From IMG/VR virus record IMGVR_UViG_3300035188_001379, positions 62,001 to 126,000 of that record: a stretch of 64,000 nt of DNA, one strand, 5' to 3'. The translations under genes and the position numbers were made by a program. Below the pieces are notes generated by a model. It ran no database searches, had not been told where the DNA came from, and worked only from the letters and a program-made list of their open reading frames with translations. Source of the DNA: a virus. Below are positions 7,713 to 17,236 of this stretch, piece after piece; position 1 is the stretch's first letter; every line of letters begins with the position of its first letter.

Positions 7713-7981
7713 CAGAAGAAACAAGAGCAAACCTAACGGTACGTGCTAGAGTGCATGTTGACTATACGGATGGGTCTACTGGCTGGACTAACTGGTTCTG
7801 CTTAAGCCCTAGGGTAGTTTACAGCTACGGACCAAATAAAAGATATAAAACTGAGCAGCTGGCTATAGATGCAGTTCATCGAAAGATAGCTAAGTTGCAA
7901 CAAATGGATTCTTTGGCAAATATTGTAAGAGAATTCAAAGCTGTGAGAATTGTATCGCAGTCAACCTACGAAGACTTATGA
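7709..7981 (+). CDS. TTYED-family small protein, copy 1
   Basis: 90 aa. Pattern: a strand with YTDGSTGWTNWFCLS, then YSYGPNKRYKTEQLAIDAVHRKI (a helix after a Y-G-P turn), and a last strand ending in VRIVSQSTYEDL. The next gene has the same layout ending TTYEDV. A third, longer relative lies at 8953. Function unknown; ATGA overlaps on both sides. Confidence 0.7.
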   Translation: MTEETRANLTVRARVHVDYTDGSTGWTNWFCLSPRVVYSYGPNKRYKTEQLAIDAVHRKIAKLQQMDSLANIVREFKAVRIVSQSTYEDL

Positions 7982-8253
7982 TCTTTAAACAAACAGAAAA
8001 AACGCACCTCGCTGTATTCATAAGAGTCTATATAGATCTTGCGACGGATCCTGGATGGGGTGCTTGGCATATCGCTCATCCTGTGCAGAGGTACTATTAC
8101 GGCCCCATGGAAAGGTATGCGGATATAGATGCAGCTATGGATGTTGCGCAGCGAAGGTTGATTAAACAACAAGCAGCATACTCAAATAACCCATATCGAA
8201 GAGAGTTCAAGATAGCTAAAGTCACAACCCTAACAACCTACGAAGACGTATGA
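7978..8253 (+). CDS. TTYED-family small protein, copy 2
   Basis: 91 aa. Shares with the preceding gene the GW.aW strand, the YYYGPMERYADIDAAMDVAQ turn-helix and the C-terminal IAKVTTLTTYEDV. Tandem paralog with similar length; no known domain. Confidence 0.7.
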   Translation: MIFKQTEKTHLAVFIRVYIDLATDPGWGAWHIAHPVQRYYYGPMERYADIDAAMDVAQRRLIKQQAAYSNNPYRREFKIAKVTTLTTYEDV

Positions 8254-8600
8254 GTACTACTAAATTATACAAAGCCACATATCATACTGTGCTGTATACC
8301 GCGGACGACCATCCGCAAGCTATAGCTAGAGAGTTAGCAAGCGAGTCATCTCCATACACATATCAAGAAGAGTCTATAGAGGAAATTCTTTCCGAAGAAG
8401 ACCTTCCTGAAGGATGGGAGACGATGCACTACCCAATTATTAATGAAAATGGAAGTTTTGCTGACTGGAATATTCGCACAATTCTACAAAAGGGAGCAGA
8501 AACCTTTAAGCTAAAAAAGCGTCTTAGAGAATTGGAGAAAGAACTTGAAGAAACAAAAAGGCAACTAGAGCTGAGACAAAATGACCAAAGAAAACCATAA
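8250..8600 (+). CDS. LYK/DLP-family protein, copy 1
   Basis: 116 aa. It begins with a strand TKLYKATYHTVLYTADD, has the element EESIEEILSEEDLPEGW and ends in a coiled coil (LKKRLRELEKELEETKRQLE). The same three-part layout recurs in the genes at 8581, 9285 (without coil) and 44285. Probably an oligomeric small accessory protein; role unknown. Confidence 0.7.
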   Translation: MSTTKLYKATYHTVLYTADDHPQAIARELASESSPYTYQEESIEEILSEEDLPEGWETMHYPIINENGSFADWNIRTILQKGAETFKLKKRLRELEKELEETKRQLELRQNDQRKP

Positions 8601-8946
8601 GAAGCTGTTCAAAATCACTGCGACCACAGTGATCCTAGCCGACAGTGTGGAACATGTGTCAAACGCCCTTGCAGACAACAATGCAGATATTTGGGCATTT
8701 GAAGACAGCGCTATAGAAGAGGTACGCTCTTTAAGTGACCTGCCTGATGGGTGGGCACAGTATAGTTGTCCTGCAGTAGCTGATAAAGTGTACACCGCAG
8801 ACCCTTGGGCCAACGCAGCCATTGTCTCATTATTAGAAGCTGCGGCAATTGTACCCAAGCCCACAGAAGAAAGAATCACCGAGCTTGAGAAAGAAGTCGA
8901 AAGCTTGAAACAGCTATTGAAAAGACATGCATTGACAAGCCTTTAG
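8581..8946 (+). CDS. LYK/DLP-family protein, copy 2
   Basis: 121 aa. N-terminal strand KLFKITATTVILADS, the element EDSAIEEVRSLSDLPDGW and a C-terminal coiled coil (RITELEKEVESLKQLLK) match copy 1. It overlaps copy 1 by 20 bases, consistent with tandem duplication. Confidence 0.7.
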   Translation: MTKENHKKLFKITATTVILADSVEHVSNALADNNADIWAFEDSAIEEVRSLSDLPDGWAQYSCPAVADKVYTADPWANAAIVSLLEAAAIVPKPTEERITELEKEVESLKQLLKRHALTSL

Positions 8947-8952
8947 AAAATT

Positions 8953-9288
8953 ATGGCTACAGGTCATACATCCACGGTTATTAAAGTACTACAGAGACGC
9001 TCACCTCATCCTGACCTCCCGCCATCATCATATACGTGGTGGTGGGAGGTACATCGAGCAAAATACAAATGCGGCGAGAATGGAAGCTATACAGAGGAGC
9101 GGGCAAGAGCTTTGTGTGAAGCACGTATAGCCCGCTTCAAAGAAAGAGACGCCATCAACACTCTGACGCAACAAGGCAGCAGCCTAGCAGGCCCAGCCCA
9201 CTATCGTTACGACTATAAAATAGTCAAAGAAACCAACATAAACATAACACAAGAACTAGAGGTATTTGAAACCTCCCTAGAACAATGA
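8953..9288 (+). CDS. TTYED-family related protein, copy 3
   Basis: 111 aa. The segment WWWEVHRAKYKCGENGSYTE followed by a helix (RARALCEARIARFKERD) and the strand YDYKIVKETNI parallels the two TTYED proteins at 7709 and 7978. It sits between two LYK/DLP proteins, so the two families alternate in this block. Confidence 0.65.
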   Translation: MATGHTSTVIKVLQRRSPHPDLPPSSYTWWWEVHRAKYKCGENGSYTEERARALCEARIARFKERDAINTLTQQGSSLAGPAHYRYDYKIVKETNINITQELEVFETSLEQ

Positions 9289-9566
9289 AACTATACAAAT
9301 TAACTGTAGAATACTCTATCGTCGTGGCAGCCCCAGACAATAGCTCGACCCATTCGGTAGAAAGCAACGCCACTCACTATATGATGCAAGGGGCAAGCGA
9401 CATCATTTCACACTTCCCTGATAATGTGCTGGCTGAAGAAATAAAAGCTATCGCCGATCTGCCTGAGCGATGGACCGGGGAAGAGTTGCCTTTCCTGCCT
9501 CCTGGACATTATTCTGACGAAGAGCGCACAATCAGCATGATGCTAGGACTAACCCACAAGAAATAA
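9285..9566 (+). CDS. LYK/DLP-family protein, copy 3
   Basis: 93 aa. Begins MKLYKLTVEYSIVVAAPD and has AEEIKAIADLPERW, the family hallmark, but lacks the C-terminal coiled coil of the other copies. Starts in the previous stop (ATGA). Confidence 0.68.
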   Translation: MKLYKLTVEYSIVVAAPDNSSTHSVESNATHYMMQGASDIISHFPDNVLAEEIKAIADLPERWTGEELPFLPPGHYSDEERTISMMLGLTHKK

Positions 9567-9569
9567 ATT

Positions 9570-10172
9570 ATGGGAATGTATGACTATGTTACCTGTAGAG
9601 CTCCTTTACCTCTTACCGAAGAGCTTGCAGGTCTGGGAAAAAATTGGGCAGACCTAGGGTTTCAGACCAAATGCCTAGATAATGACCTAGCGCATTACAT
9701 CATAGAAAGCGATGGGTATCTCTACATTGAGAATATCGAGCGCGAGTATATCGAGTATACTGAAGAAGAGTTAAAAACTATCAAGCCTAAGCCTTGGAGT
9801 GTGTTCAAGGAGGTTGTAATAAAGAGTAAAACTATTGAAAAAGTAGAATATCATGGCAGTGTCATATTCTACGACGTTGTAGATTACTCTGAAGCAGAAG
9901 ATCTCTGGGTAGAGTTTTCTGCTTCTTTCATATACGGCAAGCTCGATAAGATTGAATTGATTAAGAGCTACAAAATGAAAGCTAACCACGTGATTATGCT
10001 GGAGTTTGAAGCGGAGCAGCGAAAGCGCCAAGCTCGCCCTTGGTATAAGTTTAAAGCTGCTGTAGGCCCATACGGCTGGAGGCGCTTCTGGCTGATCATG
10101 ACCAGATTGTGCGGCAAGACCTCAGAGCTCGCCGGGAAGATCCAGAACCTAATATTTAGACACATGCTCTAG
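9570..10172 (+). CDS. Conserved MGMYDYV-type phage protein
   Basis: 200 aa. The N-terminus MGMYDYVTCRAPLPL with FQTKCLDN downstream is a recurrent opening of phage hypothetical proteins with unknown function. The C-terminal third is basic (EAEQRKRQARPWYKFKAA) and ends in a helix with some hydrophobic character. It lies directly before the SbcC-like gene. Confidence 0.75.
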   Translation: MGMYDYVTCRAPLPLTEELAGLGKNWADLGFQTKCLDNDLAHYIIESDGYLYIENIEREYIEYTEEELKTIKPKPWSVFKEVVIKSKTIEKVEYHGSVIFYDVVDYSEAEDLWVEFSASFIYGKLDKIELIKSYKMKANHVIMLEFEAEQRKRQARPWYKFKAAVGPYGWRRFWLIMTRLCGKTSELAGKIQNLIFRHML

Positions 10173-10173
10173 T

Positions 10174-12219
10174 ATGCAATTAACAAACATCGTACTTAGA
10201 AACTTCAGAAACCACAGAAGTTCAGCGTTTGACTTCACAGAAGGAGTCACCGCCATTATTGGCGGCAACGGAAGCGGCAAGTCTAGTATTGTCGAAGCTA
10301 TTCTTTTCCTGTTCACAGGTGAAGGTTATAGCAACAAAGCCGATATGCTCACTGTCGGACAGACTGGCGGTTGGGTAATCGGTAAAATGCTGATTGACGG
10401 TAAAGAGGCTGTGCTCGAAAGGCATATCGACACAGCTAAAGTAAACTTCATGTATGATGGTAAAACATACAAGAAGAGTGGTGAAGTGAATGAAATTTGG
10501 GACAAGCTTTTCCAGATCGATAAAAATATTGTGCACAATGTGATCGTCTCCAACCAGGGTGAGATCGCGTTATTGTTTAACGGAGACAACAGCACGAAAG
10601 AGAAGCTGTTTCAAAAGATCTTCATGGTGCCCAACACTACCAAGATTAGAGACACAATCTGGAACAACTACATAAAGGATGCTCCTCCTGAGTATCCTAT
10701 AAAAGATACAATACAGATTAGCAGCGATATTCAGTGTCTTGAGCAGCTTGTCTCTATGAGTGAGTCTTCCCTGACTCATCTCGTTGTTGACGAGGAGGCG
10801 TACACTTCTCTTGTGGCTAGGCAGGCTTTCTTGCGTAGCGTAGAGCAAGCTCAAGATGATTTTAATCGTTTTACTTCTGAGCAAAACTCTAGTCAGACAA
10901 AGCTAGACGCACTGACTGCTGAAGTAGATGCTTTGCACAACAAAATGCAAATCATCAATATTCAAGAGTATCGCGAATGCCTAGCCAACCAAAAGGCATC
11001 AAAAAGCATTCATGAGAACAGGCTTCAGCTGGAAACCAGAAAAGCTGCGCTAGTTGAACCTAGCGCCCCTGTAATCAGTAAAGAAGAACTAGATAAACTT
11101 CAACAGAAAGTTGCTGATCTTGACGCTGGGTTAAAGGTTAAAAGAACCTCACTGCAGGAAATACAACAAAAAATCCAAGAGTACGAAAAGTCTGGACTAG
11201 GCTCTGGTGTATGCCCTACCTGCGGCAGTGAAGTTGATAATGTTGTAAAACTGATAGAGCACCTCGAGAACGAGAGAACTCCTATTATTGAGGCAGGTAA
11301 GCGCGAGAAAGCTCTCTTTCTTGAGGCTACCGAAGAACTTAAATCTGCATCTAGCAGCTATATTGCTTGGGAAGATTACAACAAAGAGTATGCTGCTCTT
11401 GAGTCTGCTCTAGGCGCTTATCGAGACGTAGTTCCTTTTGACGCTGAGGCGTATGAGCTATGCTCGAGCGTGGTGGTCAAATACACTAACTGGGAAGATA
11501 AGTTAAAAACGCTCGAGAGACAGAAAACGCAAGCAAGCACAGAGCTGAACGCTATTAACGTTAAGCTTGCAGGTCTTGCGAAGTATGATAAATCTCTAAA
11601 CGAGCTCGCTGCCGAGAAAGCTAGTGTTCAGGATAAGATTACACAAATCTTGAACACGCGTGAAGAAGCTAAAAAGCTAGAGATTGAGATTGCTGCAAAC
11701 AAGAGAGAGATTAAATCGCTACAGGCCGAACTAAAAGACAACAATAAATATGTTGAAGAAAATGCCAAGCGTAAAGAGTATGTTGCTGTGCTCAGAGGCG
11801 TGTATGATCTATTTCATACAGGCAAGTTCCCTCGTGCGTTAATTCAGACATATAGTAGCACAGTGTCTGAGTATATGAACGATGTGCTCTCTAGCTTTGA
11901 CTTCCCATATACAGCAAAAGTAAACGAGCAGTTCGGTATTGATATATTTAATGAAGATGGTCTTCAGTTGCCTGATATATCTGGCGGACAGCAGGTGATG
12001 GTCGGTTTTAGCTTACGCTTGGCACTACATAACATGTTTGTAGGCGCTTTCCCGTTCATGATTGTTGACGAGGGCAGCTATGGCTTGAATAGCGAGAATG
12101 CCAAGAAGTACTTCGAGATTATCAAATCACTAGGCAAGAGCAGCAAGTTCAAGCAGGTTATTGTTATCGACCATCACAGCGAGCTGAGCGAATATGTAGA
12201 TAACACTATTCAGTTATGA
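10174..12219 (+). CDS. sbcC: SbcC/Rad50-like ATPase (T4 gp46-like)
   Basis: 681 aa. Walker A GGNGSGKS near residues 30-37, a long central coiled coil interrupted by a zinc hook CPTCGSE near residue 347, the ABC signature DISGGQQ near residue 599 and Walker B FMIVDEGSYG near residue 630. This is the ATPase half of the SbcCD/gp46-gp47 end-resection complex; its nuclease partner is at 3618. It opens the replication block and overlaps the next small gene by four bases. Confidence 0.92.
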   Translation: MQLTNIVLRNFRNHRSSAFDFTEGVTAIIGGNGSGKSSIVEAILFLFTGEGYSNKADMLTVGQTGGWVIGKMLIDGKEAVLERHIDTAKVNFMYDGKTYKKSGEVNEIWDKLFQIDKNIVHNVIVSNQGEIALLFNGDNSTKEKLFQKIFMVPNTTKIRDTIWNNYIKDAPPEYPIKDTIQISSDIQCLEQLVSMSESSLTHLVVDEEAYTSLVARQAFLRSVEQAQDDFNRFTSEQNSSQTKLDALTAEVDALHNKMQIINIQEYRECLANQKASKSIHENRLQLETRKAALVEPSAPVISKEELDKLQQKVADLDAGLKVKRTSLQEIQQKIQEYEKSGLGSGVCPTCGSEVDNVVKLIEHLENERTPIIEAGKREKALFLEATEELKSASSSYIAWEDYNKEYAALESALGAYRDVVPFDAEAYELCSSVVVKYTNWEDKLKTLERQKTQASTELNAINVKLAGLAKYDKSLNELAAEKASVQDKITQILNTREEAKKLEIEIAANKREIKSLQAELKDNNKYVEENAKRKEYVAVLRGVYDLFHTGKFPRALIQTYSSTVSEYMNDVLSSFDFPYTAKVNEQFGIDIFNEDGLQLPDISGGQQVMVGFSLRLALHNMFVGAFPFMIVDEGSYGLNSENAKKYFEIIKSLGKSSKFKQVIVIDHHSELSEYVDNTIQL

Positions 12220-12410
12220 CAGACGCTCAAAAGCTCAAACGCCTGTATATCATACTCAGATGGTACGATACTCATGCGGTGCATGTTTTAAACAAAATGG
12301 AAGAAATTCCAGAAGAAGATTTAAAACTTATGCATGAGCTAGAGAGAGAAATGCTCGACATACAACGAAGAGCAAACGCAGTTAAAAAACCTAAGAAGAA
12401 GAAAAAATGA
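12216..12410 (+). CDS. Small helical protein, 64 aa
   Basis: Amphipathic helices with a very basic Lys-rich tail (VKKPKKKKK). It is fitted with ATGA overlaps between the SbcC-like gene and a membrane-protein gene. No family recognised. Confidence 0.65.
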   Translation: MTDAQKLKRLYIILRWYDTHAVHVLNKMEEIPEEDLKLMHELEREMLDIQRRANAVKKPKKKKK

Positions 12411-12652
12411 ATAGCAAAATAGACAAAGAAGGATTGATCGTATCTTCACTTCTTGCTGGTGCAGCCATCTACTTTGGGTTATCCAAGAAAGGAGGACAAC
12501 TCGAGGATTTGGCTCGTACAGCCGTGGGGCGCGTGATTGATGACCAAGTGAGCGGTGCGAAAGAAGCCATTGGGCTTCCGCAGCCTCCCAGGCTCCTTGA
12601 GAAGCACACTGTCCGTAATAAGCAAAGAGCTAAGCGCAGGTTTAAAAAATGA
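12407..12652 (+). CDS. Small predicted membrane protein, 81 aa
   Basis: One hydrophobic segment (GLIVSSLLAGAAIYFGL) near the N-terminus followed by a basic soluble tail ending RNKQRAKRRFKK. Four-base overlaps with both neighbours. Role unknown. Confidence 0.65.
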   Translation: MNSKIDKEGLIVSSLLAGAAIYFGLSKKGGQLEDLARTAVGRVIDDQVSGAKEAIGLPQPPRLLEKHTVRNKQRAKRRFKK

Positions 12653-14103
12653 AAATTACTGTCACCCGATTTGATGGAGGGCTAAAGATTCAGCCAGCTC
12701 CAATGTACTTGAGTAAGTTCTTGAAATATAGCCATAGAACCATGCAGACTATTGGCTATAAAAGAGAATGCGTTTTTGTCGAGCGAGTATTATACTCTAT
12801 GGACGAAGACGGCTCAATGTTTACTTTGCCTGGCTTCTACCACAGCATTGTCGGGTTGATAGGAAAGAACATGGACGTTGTGGAGGTCGTTGACCTCCGC
12901 ACTCCTATGCCTAGCCCTGACTGGACTGCGATAAAAAAGATTAAGCTTAGAGATTATCAGCTGCAGCCAACTCTTGACCTTGTATTCAAGGGCATGGAAG
13001 ACAGCGGAGTAATTAACGCTACTGGAGGGTTTGGCAAAACACACATCCAAGCTATCACATACGCTGCATGGAACAATTTGAATACTATTCTAGCTATTCC
13101 ACTGAAGCAGGTGGTGGTACAGACCTACGAAAAGTTCAAAAAGTTTTTTCCAGATAAGCACATAGGCATTATGGGAGACGGTAAAAGTGAGCTTAGTGAA
13201 CACATCACGATCACTACATTTAAATCTTTACAAAGCTGTGCGCTAGAAAAATGTAAACTGCTTCTTGTTGACGAAATGCAATCAGCAGGACAGGAGACAT
13301 TCCAAAAGGCGCTCACTCAGATGCGTCCGCTGCGTATGTTTGGCTATAGTGCAACCACAGAAGGCATCTTCAATAATACAGACAAGCTACTAAAGGGTAT
13401 GTTTGGCGAAGACCTCATATACTTCCCATACGAGGATGCTGAGGCTGCTGGGGCTGTAGTAAAAGGTATGGTTTATATGGTCAGATTGCCTGACCAGCTA
13501 ATTACCGAAAGCTATACAAGTTTTGATAGTAAGTTTAAGTATGGTATTAAAAAGTGCGAAAAGCGTAACGAGCTTATAGGCAAAGTATGCTCTTTGATTC
13601 CTGATGAATGGCAGACAATTGTCTTTATAGATCATGTAAAAGATCACCTCATACCTATGTTCAAGTATATGCCTAGCGACACGAAGTTTCTTCATCGCGA
13701 AAGCAGCAAAAAGAATGTAGGGTCATTCGCACTCAGCGCTAAACAGCAGAACAAGATCATTGAAGAGTTCAGCAACAATGAGTTCAAAATACTTATAGCC
13801 TCAGACGCTTTTCGTGCAGGAGTAGATATTCCTAACTGCAGAGTAGTTGTACAGGCTAGTGGCGGCAGTAGTAAAGTAGAAGTACTACAAGAAGCCTATC
13901 GCGCAAGTCGTATCATTACTGAAGAGAATCTGCAAAAGTTCAACCTGCCTCCAAAGACTCATTTTGTGCTTGTGGACTTTATGGATAATCACGATCCTAC
14001 GCTAGAAGGTATGGCCAAGAAGCGTATGAAATACTATGAAGAGCAGGGTTGGACGGTAAAGATAGTCAACAGACCTGAGGAAATAACTTGGAACACTTAT
14101 TAG
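12649..14103 (+). CDS. Superfamily 2 DNA helicase (T4 UvsW-like)
   Basis: 484 aa. Helicase motifs in order: LRDYQLQPTL (Q-like entry motif), Walker A ATGGFGKTH near residue 125, Walker B with DEMQ (LLLVDEMQSAG) near residue 207, the SAT motif GYSATT, a late ASDAFRAGVDIP, and motif VI QEAYRASRI. Order and length fit UvsW-type helicases that unwind branched intermediates and help switch from origin- to recombination-dependent replication. DEMQ in place of DEAH/DECH is a conservative variation. Confidence 0.85.
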   Translation: MKITVTRFDGGLKIQPAPMYLSKFLKYSHRTMQTIGYKRECVFVERVLYSMDEDGSMFTLPGFYHSIVGLIGKNMDVVEVVDLRTPMPSPDWTAIKKIKLRDYQLQPTLDLVFKGMEDSGVINATGGFGKTHIQAITYAAWNNLNTILAIPLKQVVVQTYEKFKKFFPDKHIGIMGDGKSELSEHITITTFKSLQSCALEKCKLLLVDEMQSAGQETFQKALTQMRPLRMFGYSATTEGIFNNTDKLLKGMFGEDLIYFPYEDAEAAGAVVKGMVYMVRLPDQLITESYTSFDSKFKYGIKKCEKRNELIGKVCSLIPDEWQTIVFIDHVKDHLIPMFKYMPSDTKFLHRESSKKNVGSFALSAKQQNKIIEEFSNNEFKILIASDAFRAGVDIPNCRVVVQASGGSSKVEVLQEAYRASRIITEENLQKFNLPPKTHFVLVDFMDNHDPTLEGMAKKRMKYYEEQGWTVKIVNRPEEITWNTY

Positions 14104-14112
14104 TAACCTGTT

Positions 14113-14382
14113 ATGAGCATAAAGCAAGAAATTGAAAAAATAAAACTCAAGCAAGAGGCGATAGATCAAACTGTGGAAGAGCTGCGAAAATACTGGCGAG
14201 CTCGTCCCTACTTAAGATTGGCTCAGATAGTGAGTAACGCGTGGCAGATGCATCCGGATTATAAAAGGGATCCTGAACCTGATATCAGAGATATCTATTA
14301 TTTTACAGACGCAAAGTTCCTGGAAGGTTTACAGCTCCTAATTGATAATGAATCAGCGAGTACAAACGCTTCTAAAGAGTAA
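14113..14382 (+). CDS. Conserved small phage protein, 89 aa
   Basis: N-terminal coil (IEKIKLKQEAIDQTVEEL), then YLRLAQIVSNAWQ and DIYYFTDAKFLEGL, a pattern I know from several phage hypothetical proteins (RL.Qi..na ... D.yy.tD..f). Function unknown. It overlaps the primase by 35 bases. Confidence 0.68.
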   Translation: MSIKQEIEKIKLKQEAIDQTVEELRKYWRARPYLRLAQIVSNAWQMHPDYKRDPEPDIRDIYYFTDAKFLEGLQLLIDNESASTNASKE

Positions 14383-15259
14383 GTTTGGGAAAGTTAAAGC
14401 AGTGTCGGGCGGGAGTTATAGAATTCCTTGCCCGACATGCGATCCCAAAGACAGCAAAAAAATGAAGCGCTATATCAGCCCTGGCTGGAAGGATAGTCGC
14501 TGCTTTATTTGCTCTACCACTGTAACCATACAAGAGCTCCTTGGAGAAAATGTTATTTTTGAGCGCGAGGCTGGAGAGGTGCATGAAGTCTCTTACCCTT
14601 ACGCTACCATAGTTCCGTATCAGCACTCTGAAACTCTGGCTAGCTTGGATAGCGCGCACCCAGCTATCGCCTTCTTAAAGAAAGACCATCTTGAAAATCT
14701 TCATTACTACGATTCTCTAGGTATAAGATACATTCCTGAAGGAGGAGGTATAAACATCTCCTTTGACAGCGGCTTCACAGTAAATACTAGCGGAGCGCTA
14801 TTTTTTCCTGTTTTTGCTAAGGATGCTGAGTATGCTGGTTGGCAGGTTCGGTTTATTCCAGGCACATGGAACGGAGATAGATTCCAATTCATGAGGTATA
14901 TGCACCTATTTCCTAAAGGAGATCATCTCTATAACTATCATGTTGCAAAACAATACAACAGCGTGATTGTTGTGGAGGGAGTTAAAAAAGCTTTGAAGCT
15001 GGCTAACTCTGTAGCTACTCTAGGCAAAGGTGTCGCAGATAAGCAGAAGCAACTCATCCAAGAATGGAAGCACATCATACTAATTCTCGATGGCGAGGAC
15101 AGTGCACAAGAGCTTGCTAGAGAGATGCAGCGAGAGTTCATTAGTAACGGGCGCAGATGTGTGAACATAGATCTTCGGAAGTATGGGTTCGAGTCTCCTG
15201 ACGACACAACCGCAGAAGAACTTAAAAGCATAATTCAAAAAGAATGCACGAAAACATAG
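14348..15259 (+). CDS. DNA primase with zinc-binding and Toprim domains
   Basis: About 303 aa; ATG at 14348 chosen over TTG at 14342. An N-terminal zinc ribbon (CPTCDP near 27, CFIC near 52) is followed by the Toprim core: VIVVEGVKKAL near residue 206 (catalytic Glu) and IILILDGEDSAQ near residue 244 (metal-binding Asp). Such proteins synthesise RNA primers at the fork. It is shorter than T7 gp4 because the helicase is a separate gene at 15819. Confidence 0.85.
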   Translation: MNQRVQTLLKSKFGKVKAVSGGSYRIPCPTCDPKDSKKMKRYISPGWKDSRCFICSTTVTIQELLGENVIFEREAGEVHEVSYPYATIVPYQHSETLASLDSAHPAIAFLKKDHLENLHYYDSLGIRYIPEGGGINISFDSGFTVNTSGALFFPVFAKDAEYAGWQVRFIPGTWNGDRFQFMRYMHLFPKGDHLYNYHVAKQYNSVIVVEGVKKALKLANSVATLGKGVADKQKQLIQEWKHIILILDGEDSAQELAREMQREFISNGRRCVNIDLRKYGFESPDDTTAEELKSIIQKECTKT

Positions 15260-15822
15260 GTGCGAGCGACAACTCAGCTCTCATAGAAGAGTTAATCTAC
15301 TATTACATAGAGAAAAAGCGGCTTACTACAAAAAACTATAACTACGTCTCTAGCATAAAATGGGACAAATATTTTGCAGAAGCTGCTGAGCTATGTGTTA
15401 AGCACGCTCAGCCCGCACAAGTATACGTGCAAAAGCTATACGACAGGATGGAGAACAAGCGGGCGTTCTTCAGTCCTGAGCATCTAAGAGGAGGCAACGT
15501 AGATAAATTCTTCGATATCCTGAAGACCTCTCCAGAGGACACCTATACTGTAGAGATTACGAACGATAATCTTGACTATGCAGAGGTATGGAGACATCAG
15601 CACGAATTGGCAATGAGGTATATTCGCAGAGGAGAAAGTACCGAGAGCGTGCTAATTGACAGCTCTCTGAAATTCTTTGCATGGTACCGTATATTGAGTA
15701 CTCCTAAGGCACATCCTGAGATAATTGCTAAGTACAAGCATATAGCCAGGAAAGAAATAAACCCCAGATTGCGGGAGTTTATTGCACAGGAAGGTCTTCC
15801 TCTTGAGCGAATATTGTCATGA
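15244..15822 (+). CDS. Unknown replication-block protein, candidate helicase loader
   Basis: 192 aa, helical, rich in Tyr, Arg and Glu, with no ATP-binding motif. It lies exactly between primase and replicative helicase, with short overlaps on both sides. In other phages this position is often taken by a helicase-loading or primase-helicase-coupling factor, but nothing in the residues proves that role. Confidence 0.7.
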   Translation: MHENIGASDNSALIEELIYYYIEKKRLTTKNYNYVSSIKWDKYFAEAAELCVKHAQPAQVYVQKLYDRMENKRAFFSPEHLRGGNVDKFFDILKTSPEDTYTVEITNDNLDYAEVWRHQHELAMRYIRRGESTESVLIDSSLKFFAWYRILSTPKAHPEIIAKYKHIARKEINPRLREFIAQEGLPLERILS

Positions 15823-17231
15823 ACGAAATATACAACAACTCAGATTATATTGAGCTAACTATAAAATGCTTGTTTAGAGAAAAACAAGTATTGCAGAAGG
15901 CGATAGATTTAAAGGTGCGTCCTACCGACTTCGGAACGATCAACATCTACAACGCTTTTGTTGAAGCCGCTATCACTATAGCAGAAGCTCCAGTAGCTAG
16001 CCGACTGTGTTTAACATATGTTACGCCGCTGCTTAAAAAGCACAACATTCTAGAGGCTGACAAAGAGTCTGTGCTCGCCTTCTGGGATTTTATTTATAAC
16101 GACGAGCCTACCAATGCAGAGCATATATTGCAGCATCTGGCAGACTTTATCAAATTCAGAAGGTATCAGGCGCTAAAGGTAGAAAAAACCAATTCTCCTG
16201 AGGAGCTGGTTAGTGAGGCCACAAAGCTCATAGACGATATCTCGCTTAAAAATACCTCAGGAGGTATTCGTACGTTTGATCCCTTCGAGCAGCTTGTGCT
16301 TGTAGAGCATAAAGAAAGCCTGCTTACAGGCTTTCCTGCAATAGACACGGTTGCTCGAGGCTTAAACTATCAAGAAATGGGCATGATTCTTGGGCACTCG
16401 GGTAGCGGGAAAACAGCAATGGCTGTATACTCAGCTATTCAAAACGCTAAACAATTCCGTAAAGTTTTGTATTTGAGCCTTGAGGAGCCTGCTGAGAACA
16501 TATGCAGTCGTGTATACAGCAACATCTTTAGAATTCCGTACACTGACCTACACAAAGGCAGCGTACTGATCCAACAAGATCTGCAAGAATCGTTCAAGCA
16601 CATGAACTGTAGAGACAGGGAAGCGCTGAAAAATCTAAAAATACACGATCTGCGCGATGCTACTCCGCTCACTGCTAAATTTATAGCAAACTATCTCGAT
16701 AAGCTTTACCTTGACACAGGCTACCATCCTGATTTGGTGTACATAGATCAGATGGACTATTTGACCACTCACGATAAATATGATGCAGAGTGGCAAAAAT
16801 ACGGCAAAGTGAGCTTTGAGGTTGACGATCTGTGTAATCACTTGATTGGCGGCGAGCACATGTTTAGTGTGTGGCTCCTACATCAAGCCACAGGCAAGAT
16901 GACCAGAAAGTTTACAAACGGCGAAATCAGCGGTTTCAAGGGTATCATCAAGCCCACAGACATGTGCCTTGCTATAGGTAGAGACAGTAGTCAGGACAGT
17001 ATAGTGAGCATCTTCAGTCTAAAGTCTCGACACGCTAAAAATTTTCAATTTGACTATCTTGCTGAGCTAGAATTCATGAATTTCGAGCAGCAAGATCGCG
17101 GAGCCGAGGACAGGATTAAAGAGGAAAATCGGGATAAGCAAGAGAGACAACCAGCAAGCAACTTCAAGAATATCCCAAGACGAGCCAATCTACTGCCCGA
17201 AGCAGACTCAGGCTTTCATAGTCGTGTTTAA
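15819..17231 (+). CDS. dnaB: DnaB-like replicative DNA helicase
   Basis: 470 aa. A helical N-terminal domain (residues 1-170) precedes a RecA-fold core with Walker A GHSGSGKTAM near residue 193, the switch LYLSLEEP, Walker B LVYIDQMDYL near residue 307, and a late segment SGFKGIIKPTDMCLAIGRD close to the DnaB arginine-finger region. The final 60 residues are charged and probably disordered. Unwinds DNA at the fork with the primase encoded just upstream. Confidence 0.87.
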   Translation: MNEIYNNSDYIELTIKCLFREKQVLQKAIDLKVRPTDFGTINIYNAFVEAAITIAEAPVASRLCLTYVTPLLKKHNILEADKESVLAFWDFIYNDEPTNAEHILQHLADFIKFRRYQALKVEKTNSPEELVSEATKLIDDISLKNTSGGIRTFDPFEQLVLVEHKESLLTGFPAIDTVARGLNYQEMGMILGHSGSGKTAMAVYSAIQNAKQFRKVLYLSLEEPAENICSRVYSNIFRIPYTDLHKGSVLIQQDLQESFKHMNCRDREALKNLKIHDLRDATPLTAKFIANYLDKLYLDTGYHPDLVYIDQMDYLTTHDKYDAEWQKYGKVSFEVDDLCNHLIGGEHMFSVWLLHQATGKMTRKFTNGEISGFKGIIKPTDMCLAIGRDSSQDSIVSIFSLKSRHAKNFQFDYLAELEFMNFEQQDRGAEDRIKEENRDKQERQPASNFKNIPRRANLLPEADSGFHSRV

Positions 17232-17236
17232 AAATT

